Shown in pieces: positions 5,400 through 10,486 of a DNA stretch of 10,486 nucleotides; position 1 is the stretch's first letter; each line of letters opens with the position of its first letter. The notes below the pieces were generated by a model. That model worked only from the letters and a program-made list of their open reading frames with translations, did no database searches and was not told the DNA's origin. This DNA comes from Actinomycetota bacterium (GTDB lineage: Bacteria; Actinomycetota; Acidimicrobiia; Acidimicrobiales; Microtrichaceae): NCBI GenBank assembly GCA_005777415.1, contig SXMI01000253.1, forward strand, positions 1 through 10,486, written 5' to 3'. Both the position numbers and the translations under genes were made by a program.

Positions 5400-8332
5400 C
5401 TGAGGTCGGGCGGATCGGGCTCGGAATCGTCGAGGTCCTCGGTGCCGACGGTTCCCTCGGGGTCGTCGCCACCCGCCGCACCGGCGACGACCGGCACCGA
5501 CACCTCGACGGCGGGGGCCGCCGCCCGGTCCCGGCGACGCTGGTCATCGACGGCGAGCCATCCGACGGCCACGAACCCGGCGACCGCCATGAGCCAGCCC
5601 AGCACGTCGATCCACGAGGTCCCGTAGCTCAGGGTGACCTCGTTCTCCGTCGGGATGACCACCATCTGGTTGGGGGTGACCCGGTAGGGGCCCTCGGCGC
5701 CATCGACCCGCCAGTTCGGGAAGTACGAGGCCTTGACCAGCACGGGCACGCCGGTCTGGTCGACCCGGAACGAGATCTCGTCGGTCCCGGTGGTCACGCC
5801 CGTGACCTCGACCGGCGGCAGCGGCACCCGGGGCGGGTCGGGGTCGTCGGCGGGGACGCGGGCCCAGGAGTCCGGACCCGAGGTCGCCAACGGGACGTCC
5901 CAGCGTTCCGGGTCGAGGTACCACTCGACGGCCGGGCCGGGGGCCTTGGGGGCCTGGGCCTGGCCCTCGGCAGGCTCGGGCCGCTCGCCGTAGATCCAGC
6001 CGTCCACGTGGTCGTCGGCCGGGTCGAGCACCACCGGTTCGTTCTCGAGGGACGAGACCACCTCGGAGTCGGCCACCTCGAAGATCACCCAGTTGCGCTG
6101 CACCCCGTCCCCCGAGTCGGGTGAGGCGAAGCTGGCGACCTCGCTGAGTCGCGGCTCGGTGCGGGCTGCGGCGATCGCCTGGTCCGAGGAGGCCATGTAG
6201 TACTTCACCCCGAGCAACTGGAGGTGCGACACGCCCAGGCCGATGTTGAAGTTCCCGTAGGGCAGATCCCGCTGCGCCCGGGACGGCTGGGTGGAGAGCT
6301 CCGACTGGTTCAGGAAGTGGAACGGCGTCGTCGACGAGGCCTCGAAGTAGAGGCCCTCCATGGACCCGATGCACCCGTCGGTCAGGTACGGCAGCAGCAT
6401 GAGCGCCATGGGTGTCCCGAACCGGTCCAGCTTGGGTTCGTACTCCCACATGGCCCGGCCGCACCCCTCACGAGCGGCGACCTCCTCCATGGTGGTCACC
6501 AGCCCGTCGAACTCCGGGAAGGCCGGCCGGGACTCCAGCCCCTGGAAGTTGTAGTAGGCCCATCCGCTCGAGATGTTCTGCTTGGGGAACCCGAGACCCA
6601 GCCACTGGTAGGTCGACGCCCCGGACCCCGAGGAGTCGGCCACGACCTGACCACCGGGCAGGATCCGCAGGGCACCGGCGAGCGAGACGAGCATGACGGC
6701 GAAGACGACGACCAGTCCGGTGACGTCCACCCACGCCGGCTCCTCGCGCTCGCGGCGCATGTCGCCGACGACCAGGGCGATCGACCGGATGACCAGGCCG
6801 ACCGACAGGGCGGCGAGCAGGTAGAGGCCGAGCACGTAGAACGGCAGGATCCGGGCGTTCCACAAGCGGTACTGGGGCAGCAGCACGAAGATCCACGCGT
6901 GGGTCACGATGAGCATCGAGAGCCACCAGCCCAGTCGCACCCGGTGGACCATCGACAGGACGAGGCCCAGCGCCGCCAGGGCGAACACGACGTTGCGGTA
7001 CGGCATGTCGAAGACCGCCGGGTCGGGCCAGAGGTAGCGGGAGTACTCGGTGAGCTTCTCCCAGCCCATGTCGTTCAGGTAGGTGCTGTTCAGGTAGAAG
7101 GGCACGAACCAGAACGCGGCGACGAGGAACCCGACCGGCCCCACGACGACGGCCCACTTGAGGACCCTGGAGTCGAACCCTGCGAAGCAGGCCAGCACCG
7201 CCAGCGTTCCGAGGATCGGGAACCAGCTCGGCGCCACGACGAGCGACAGCACCACGGCACCCAGCACGACGCCGACGACGATCCGGCCCGTCCGGCCAGC
7301 GTCCCACCAGGGGGTGCGGTCCTCGCGCCTCGTGAACAGGTACACCACGGTGGCGATCACGGCGAAGATCGCCGGGATGAGGTGACAGAGGATCACCAGG
7401 CCGAGCAGCGTCGCCCCCAGCGCCCGGTCCCAGCCGGTGCGCACCCCACGGACCAGGACCGCCAGGTAGAGCACGGCGAGGGTCAGCGAGATCGAGAACG
7501 CGAACTCACCCGCCATCGTCGACGGGATGTTGCCGCCGTAGATGGTGAACCCCGTCTCGTACAGGAACGCCGCCGCGCCGAGGGCGATCAGGGGCGGCAC
7601 CGGGAACGGCAGCCGGGCGGCCCGACCCAGCGCGAACCCGGCGAGCGGCATGGTGACGATCCCCGAGACCGTCACCATCTTGAAGGCGATGTTGTAGGGG
7701 ATCGGGACCAGCAGGACGGCAGCGACGACCGCCGAGATCCACACCAGCGTGCGGAGCACGGGCGAGGTGGTCCGGCCCAGCAGCCACCGGGTGCCGGCAG
7801 CGAGACCCAACAGGGCGAAGGGGACCATCCAGATGGGCAGGCCCACGTTCAGGGCCACGATCATCAACGACGGGACGACCATGTAGAAGACGTACGCCGG
7901 GAACCCCGCGTACCAGTCGGGCGACCACCCGGACAGACGCAGGTTTGGGAGCAGCTCGTCGCGCAGGAAGGCCGGGCCCCAGACGTGGGCCCCCATGTCG
8001 CCACCCGTGGCCGTGGTGTTCTGGAAGATCCACTCCGGGTGCATGGTGGCGGCCACCACGGCACATGCGATCCCGACGACCACCCAGGAGACGATGTTCG
8101 TCATCCGCCGACCACCGTGCTCGGGGTCGTCGATCAGGACCAGATCGTCGGCGAACCCGCCCCGTTCGGCCCCGCCGTCGGCGGCCGGACCGCCGGACCC
8201 GTCGTCGACCGTGTCGTCGACCGTGTCGTCGTCGAGCGTGTCGTCGTCGACCGCGTCGAGGGTGTCGACGGCGACCGCGGCCGACGGAACAGGGTCATCG
8301 GAGTCATCGACGATGTCGTCCGGCGTCGTCAT
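5396..8332 (-). CDS. Large GT-C-like multi-pass membrane protein (6-PTPS-related family)
   Basis: A 978-residue integral membrane protein. An Asp/Thr/Val-rich acidic tail (1-71) precedes about 14-15 hydrophobic segments between 79 and 556, then a long extracytoplasmic region (about 557-906), one C-terminal membrane segment (907-927) and a second acidic tail (950-978). The first outer loop has TATGGDMGAHVWGPAF (107-122) followed by GWSPDWYAGFPAYVFYMVVPS (135-155). This resembles the bacterial membrane family labelled 6-pyruvoyl-tetrahydropterin synthase-related, which I consider GT-C-like rather than pterin enzymes; Asp112 is at the place of the catalytic acid of GT-C enzymes. The stretch SYFPNWRVDGAEGPYRV (869-885) is typical of the C-terminal beta region of YfhO/GT-C-like proteins. 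It overlaps the GtrA-GT2 gene by four bases, supporting use of the same lipid-linked sugar. The ATG at 8332 has no Shine-Dalgarno site; GATGGT six bases upstream is a poor -10 match. Acceptor and sugar are unknown. Confidence 0.82.
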   Translation of the reverse strand: MTTPDDIVDDSDDPVPSAAVAVDTLDAVDDDTLDDDTVDDTVDDGSGGPAADGGAERGGFADDLVLIDDPEHGGRRMTNIVSWVVVGIACAVVAATMHPEWIFQNTTATGGDMGAHVWGPAFLRDELLPNLRLSGWSPDWYAGFPAYVFYMVVPSLMIVALNVGLPIWMVPFALLGLAAGTRWLLGRTTSPVLRTLVWISAVVAAVLLVPIPYNIAFKMVTVSGIVTMPLAGFALGRAARLPFPVPPLIALGAAAFLYETGFTIYGGNIPSTMAGEFAFSISLTLAVLYLAVLVRGVRTGWDRALGATLLGLVILCHLIPAIFAVIATVVYLFTRREDRTPWWDAGRTGRIVVGVVLGAVVLSLVVAPSWFPILGTLAVLACFAGFDSRVLKWAVVVGPVGFLVAAFWFVPFYLNSTYLNDMGWEKLTEYSRYLWPDPAVFDMPYRNVVFALAALGLVLSMVHRVRLGWWLSMLIVTHAWIFVLLPQYRLWNARILPFYVLGLYLLAALSVGLVIRSIALVVGDMRREREEPAWVDVTGLVVVFAVMLVSLAGALRILPGGQVVADSSGSGASTYQWLGLGFPKQNISSGWAYYNFQGLESRPAFPEFDGLVTTMEEVAAREGCGRAMWEYEPKLDRFGTPMALMLLPYLTDGCIGSMEGLYFEASSTTPFHFLNQSELSTQPSRAQRDLPYGNFNIGLGVSHLQLLGVKYYMASSDQAIAAARTEPRLSEVASFASPDSGDGVQRNWVIFEVADSEVVSSLENEPVVLDPADDHVDGWIYGERPEPAEGQAQAPKAPGPAVEWYLDPERWDVPLATSGPDSWARVPADDPDPPRVPLPPVEVTGVTTGTDEISFRVDQTGVPVLVKASYFPNWRVDGAEGPYRVTPNQMVVIPTENEVTLSYGTSWIDVLGWLMAVAGFVAVGWLAVDDQRRRDRAAAPAVEVSVPVVAGAAGGDDPEGTVGTEDLDDSEPDPPDLR
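8204..8265 (-). repeat. Low-complexity GTC/GAC-rich tract coding an acidic tail
   Basis: Repeated GTCGTCGACCGTGTC-like words on the plus strand encode the run of Asp, Thr, Val and Leu near residues 23-43 of the large membrane protein, with DDTVDD and DDDTLD-like repeats. The reading frame is uninterrupted. Such tracts can gain or lose units by slippage, so tail length may vary between strains. Confidence 0.6.
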
Positions 8333-8444
8333 GCGGCGACCATCGTGCCACGCGATTCCCGGAAAGCGGACGCACCGTTCCGGAGTTCCCCGGTCCGGAC
8401 GCCGGGCCCGGCCGTCGTGCTGCGACCGGCCGCCCTCGGTGCGC

Positions 8445-8648
8445 TCAGTTCGAGATGGACCGCTTGTAGCGGGTCGGCGCCGAACTGATGTCGGCGATCA
8501 CCCCGTCCAGGTCCACCGCCTCGCCGTCGCGTCGCCAGGTCCGGGTGTCGCAGGTGGAACACGACCGCATGACCAGGTCCGAGCCGTCCACGGTGAGCTC
8601 GATCTCCACGAGGTCGCCACCGCAGGTCTCACAACGTGACGTCGACAT
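8445..8648 (-). CDS. Small zinc-ribbon protein of unknown function
   Basis: A 67-residue protein starting MSTSRCETCGGDLVEIELTV. Two CxxC knuckles, Cys6/Cys9 and Cys30/Cys33, separated by a short beta-like segment, are the classic zinc-ribbon layout. The C-terminal third (RRDGEAVDLDGVIADISSAP) is polar and I do not recognise it. The start at 8648 is supported by GGAGG at 8656-8660, seven bases upstream. It lies 51 bases after the CPBP protease gene and 112 bases before the large membrane protein, on the same strand as both, so co-transcription is possible but not shown. It could bind nucleic acid or act as a protein-interaction module. The intact frame, the good ribosome site and the paired Cys motifs make it a credible gene. 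Confidence 0.82.
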   Translation of the reverse strand: MSTSRCETCGGDLVEIELTVDGSDLVMRSCSTCDTRTWRRDGEAVDLDGVIADISSAPTRYKRSISN

Positions 8649-8696
8649 GGCCGGACCTCCCTGTTGTTCGTCGGCACGCTCACGTCCGACCTCTCG

Positions 8697-8702
8697 AGGC
8701 TA
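8697..8702 (-). promoter_or_regulatory. Possible -10 element (TAGCCT) for the zinc-ribbon gene
   Basis: TAGCCT on the minus strand fits TANNNT and overlaps the stop codon of the CPBP protease gene. It would give a leader of about 40 bases carrying the GGAGG site. No -35 element is evident, and read-through from the upstream gene is an equally good explanation. Confidence 0.2.
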
Positions 8703-9464
8703 CCCGGCGGCGAGCAGCGCCACTGTTACGGCGTTGAAGGTGGCGTGGGCGACCACCGCAGCGCCGATCCTGCCGGTCCGCAGGACCAGCCCGGCCAACA
8801 CGGTGCCCAGCACGAACAGGCCCAGGAACTGCAGGGGCTGCAGGTGCATGGCGGCGAACACGGCCCCGCAGAGCACCGCTGCCAGCACCGGTCCGACCCC
8901 ACGCTTGCGGAGGGCGCCGAGCAGGAGCCCCCGGTAGAAGAGCTCCTCGACCAGCGGCGCCCCGACCACCACGACGAGCCCCAGCACGATCCAGCCCCAG
9001 GGGCCCTGGGCCTTGTCCGCCAGGGCCCGGGCCGGTTCCGCCAGATCATCCGTCGTCTGATCGAGCAACCGGAGCACCGGCCAGTAGAGGAGCGGCAGCA
9101 CCACGAACTGCATGACGAGGCCCACGCCCAGTCCGATCGGCAGGTCGATCGGGGCGAACCGGACCCGGAACTCGCGGACGACGCCGTGGCCCTTGGCGCC
9201 GGCACCGCCGAGCGCCACCATCCAGCCGGCCCAGAGCGGGAGCTGCAACAGGGCCGTGGCCCAGAGCGGAACGTCGGACAGCTCGTCCCAGCCCGCCAGC
9301 GAGAACGCCACGACCTGAGCGATCAGGAGGAGCACCTGCGAGAGGCCGATGCCGATGGCCACATCACCCAGGCCCCAACCCGAGGACGGATCGGGCCACG
9401 GGTCGGAACTCGCCTCGGGAGAACCGGCCGGCACCTCACCGCCCCCCGGGCGGTCGGGGGTCAC
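8700..9464 (-). CDS. CPBP-family intramembrane metalloprotease (CAAX protease-like)
   Basis: A 254-residue polytopic membrane protein with the three signatures of the CPBP/Abi family of intramembrane glutamic or metallo-type proteases: EELFYRG (Glu173, Glu174, Arg178), FAAMH (Phe203, His207) and HATFN (His240, Asn244). Hydrophobic segments lie near 33-54, 66-86, 108-133, 156-170, 190-206, 212-227 and 233-250, preceded by a Pro/Gly/Ser-rich N-terminus of about 30 residues. Eukaryotic relatives (Rce1) cleave CAAX-prenylated proteins; bacterial members have varied or unknown substrates, some linked to bacteriocin immunity. All catalytic positions are present, so activity is plausible. The GTG at 9464 overlaps the DUF3499 stop as GTGA with no Shine-Dalgarno site, so the two are probably translationally coupled. 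A later start would still keep all motifs. Confidence 0.88.
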   Translation of the reverse strand: MTPDRPGGGEVPAGSPEASSDPWPDPSSGWGLGDVAIGIGLSQVLLLIAQVVAFSLAGWDELSDVPLWATALLQLPLWAGWMVALGGAGAKGHGVVREFRVRFAPIDLPIGLGVGLVMQFVVLPLLYWPVLRLLDQTTDDLAEPARALADKAQGPWGWIVLGLVVVVGAPLVEELFYRGLLLGALRKRGVGPVLAAVLCGAVFAAMHLQPLQFLGLFVLGTVLAGLVLRTGRIGAAVVAHATFNAVTVALLAAG

Positions 9465-9694
9465 GCCCCGATCAGGTCGAGCGACGGCGGCCCGGCGGCC
9501 AGCGACCGCTGGTCCCGCAGCTCCCAGCCGCGTGGCACCCGGACGGTGTCGGCGTGCAGGTCGCAGAGGTCGTGGACCATCGGGTGGGCCTCGGCGGCCA
9601 GGTCCTCGAGCCAGACGGTCGACTCGGCGTAGGCGTAGGACAACGTCGCCGTCGCCCGACGGTCACACCCCGGCTTGGCGCACAACCTGCTCAC
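9461..9694 (-). CDS. DUF3499 family protein
   Basis: A 77-residue protein starting (from GTG) MSRLCAKPGCDRRATATLSY, the hallmark of the actinobacterial DUF3499 family. Cys5, Cys10, Cys44 and His47 (in HDLCDLHAD) form a plausible zinc site, and PRGWE (54-58) is the conserved tail motif. Function is unknown. I recall family members beside manB and the SIS gene in mycobacteria; here the glycosyltransferase genes, the zinc-ribbon and the CPBP gene lie in between. The GTG at 9694 is chosen because the family starts here and a TACGGT hexamer lies seven bases upstream, as in a leaderless gene. The open frame continues far upstream, but that part runs antisense to ftsH and is not family-like. Confidence 0.9.
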   Translation of the reverse strand: MSRLCAKPGCDRRATATLSYAYAESTVWLEDLAAEAHPMVHDLCDLHADTVRVPRGWELRDQRSLAAGPPSLDLIGA

Positions 9695-9701
9695 GTGCAG
9701 G

Positions 9702-9707
9702 ACCGTA
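9702..9707 (-). promoter_or_regulatory. -10 element (TACGGT) of a probable leaderless DUF3499 promoter
   Basis: TACGGT on the minus strand is followed by seven bases and then the GTG at 9694, with no Shine-Dalgarno sequence. It would drive the DUF3499-CPBP pair, divergently from ftsH. No clear -35 element is seen. A 10-base palindrome, CCGTCGACGG (9708-9717), sits directly upstream. Confidence 0.5.
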
Positions 9708-9817
9708 CCGTCGACGGGCGCGGCGACGGCGGATGCCCGCGCCGCCAGACGGAGCGGACGTTCAGCTTCACCGGCTCCGGGGACCGCCCCCGTCGTGGAG
9801 GATCGGCCCGCGGCACC

Positions 9818-9823
9818 TAGGCT
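9818..9823 (+). promoter_or_regulatory. -10 element (TAGGCT) of a probable leaderless ftsH promoter
   Basis: TAGGCT on the plus strand is followed by six bases (GGCCCC) and then the ATG at 9830, placing the start point at or beside the start codon. There is no Shine-Dalgarno site in between. The -35 position holds GTGGAG-like sequence, not a recognisable consensus. Confidence 0.55.
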
Positions 9824-9829
9824 GGCCCC

Positions 9830-10486
9830 ATGTCTGGTGAGCCGACCGACTCCACCCCGAACGCCAAGGGCAAGGGCGGGATGCCGTCCTGGCTGATCTG
9901 GATCCTGCTGGCCGTGGTGGGCCTGACCGTCGTCAGCGCCCTCTCCCTGTCCTCCAAGCAGGGTGAGCCGATCCCGTTCTCGGCCTTCGTCCAGCAGGTC
10001 GAGGACGGCAACGTCCAGACCGTCAACTGGAACAACGCCACCAATGCCGTGACCGGGACCACCAAGAGCGGCGAGCAGTTCGTGACCTCCGGCCCGGCGG
10101 AGCCGCCCCAGGACCTGCTGACGACCATGGAGGCGAAGGACGTCGAGGTCACCTTCGACAACCCGACGCCCAACCTGTTCACCTCGCTGATCCCGCTGCT
10201 GCTCCCGGTGGCACTGATCGTCGGGTTCTTCGTGTGGATGAACCGGCGGGCCCAAGGGCAGATGGGCGGGATCATGTCGATCGGCCGGTCCCGGGCCAAG
10301 ACGTACACCACGGAGCGTCCGGCCACGCTCTTCACCGACGTGGCCGGCTACGAGGGGGTGAAGCGGGAGATCCGGGAGGTCGTGGACTTCCTCAAGGAGC
10401 CCGACCGCTTCCTCGAGATCGGCGCCCGCATCCCGAAGGGCGTCCTGCTCGTCGGTCCGCCCGGAACCGGAAAGACGCTGATCGCC
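9830..10486 (+). CDS. ftsH: ATP-dependent zinc metalloprotease FtsH, N-terminal part (cut by right edge)
   Basis: A membrane-anchored AAA+ protease that extracts and degrades membrane and regulatory proteins. The visible 219 residues contain a short Gly/Lys-rich N-terminus, a first membrane segment (about 20-39), an extracytoplasmic FtsH_ext domain (about 42-112), a second membrane segment (117-137), the SRAKTY and TLFTDVAGYEGVKREIREVVDFLK stretch that opens the AAA+ domain (154-189), and the Walker A loop GPPGTGKT (209-216). The frame is intact to the last base. Walker B, the second region of homology and the zinc site HEXXH lie outside the window. It is divergent from DUF3499 across a 135-base gap. 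The ATG at 9830 fits both the family N-terminus and the putative leaderless promoter. Confidence 0.97.
   Translation, partial: MSGEPTDSTPNAKGKGGMPSWLIWILLAVVGLTVVSALSLSSKQGEPIPFSAFVQQVEDGNVQTVNWNNATNAVTGTTKSGEQFVTSGPAEPPQDLLTTMEAKDVEVTFDNPTPNLFTSLIPLLLPVALIVGFFVWMNRRAQGQMGGIMSIGRSRAKTYTTERPATLFTDVAGYEGVKREIREVVDFLKEPDRFLEIGARIPKGVLLVGPPGTGKTLIA

Noticed and set aside
2638..5627. Long plus-strand frames opposite manB and the GtrA-GT2 gene
   Set aside because: They encode His/Asp/Gln/Arg-rich sequence with no family motifs; the opposite strand carries intact catalytic motifs throughout.
8338..8344. Leaderless promoter (GATGGT) for the large membrane protein
   Set aside because: The spacing of six bases fits, but the first T of TANNNT is replaced by G, so it is too weak to list as a site.
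6224..8488. Long open frame on the plus strand opposite the large membrane protein
   Set aside because: Its product would be low-complexity Arg/His/Asp/Gln-rich, as expected for an antisense frame of a GC-rich gene, while the minus strand encodes a coherent membrane protein.
9695..10255. Upstream extension of the DUF3499 frame across ftsH
   Set aside because: It is antisense to ftsH, and the family begins at the MSRLC sequence at 9694.

Overview
This is a GC-rich chromosomal window (strong G/C bias at third codon positions, GTG starts, no A/T-rich islands). The protein set and the order SIS-domain sugar-phosphate isomerase / Trm112-like protein / phosphomannomutase near adenosylhomocysteinase and a DUF3499 protein fit an actinobacterium, most likely the Acidimicrobiia or a relative. 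That placement is inferred from remembered family resemblance and gene order, without a search. I see no mobile elements, phage genes, CRISPR array, rRNA or tRNA.

Layout: (1) 1-342, minus strand: the N-terminal 114 residues of adenosylhomocysteinase (ahcY), running off the left edge. (2) 343-668: a 326-base divergent intergenic region with a potentially structured ahcY leader, a six-unit tandem repeat of about 14 bp, facing promoter-like hexamers and a 19-base inverted repeat. (3) 669-1334, plus strand: a secreted lipoprotein with a peptidoglycan-binding-like domain. (4) 1355-1394: a strong hairpin between convergent genes. (5) 1408-4173, minus strand: manB-like phosphohexomutase, then a Trm112-like small protein, then a PGI/PMI-type SIS isomerase. 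(6) 4215-8332, minus strand: a large multi-pass GT-C-like membrane protein overlapping by 4 bases a GtrA-GT2 fusion protein. (7) 8445-8648, minus strand: a 67-residue zinc-ribbon protein. (8) 8700-9694, minus strand: a DUF3499 protein overlapping by 4 bases a CPBP-family membrane protease. (9) 9830-10486, plus strand: the N-terminal 219 residues of the FtsH AAA+ protease, cut by the right edge.

How the genes may work together: the isomerase and phosphohexomutase interconvert hexose phosphates that feed nucleotide-sugar synthesis. The GtrA-GT2 protein looks like a polyprenyl-phosphate sugar synthase carrying its own flippase-like membrane domain. The large membrane protein looks like a GT-C-type enzyme that could use the flipped lipid-linked sugar on the outer face. 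Together these would form a compact, uncharacterised surface-glycosylation module, but the substrate and acceptor cannot be read from sequence.

A recurring signal is a TANNNT hexamer 6-7 bases before the chosen start codon of manB, the DUF3499 gene and ftsH, which suggests leaderless transcripts. ahcY, the lipoprotein, the Trm112-like gene, the isomerase and the zinc-ribbon gene have Shine-Dalgarno sequences instead.
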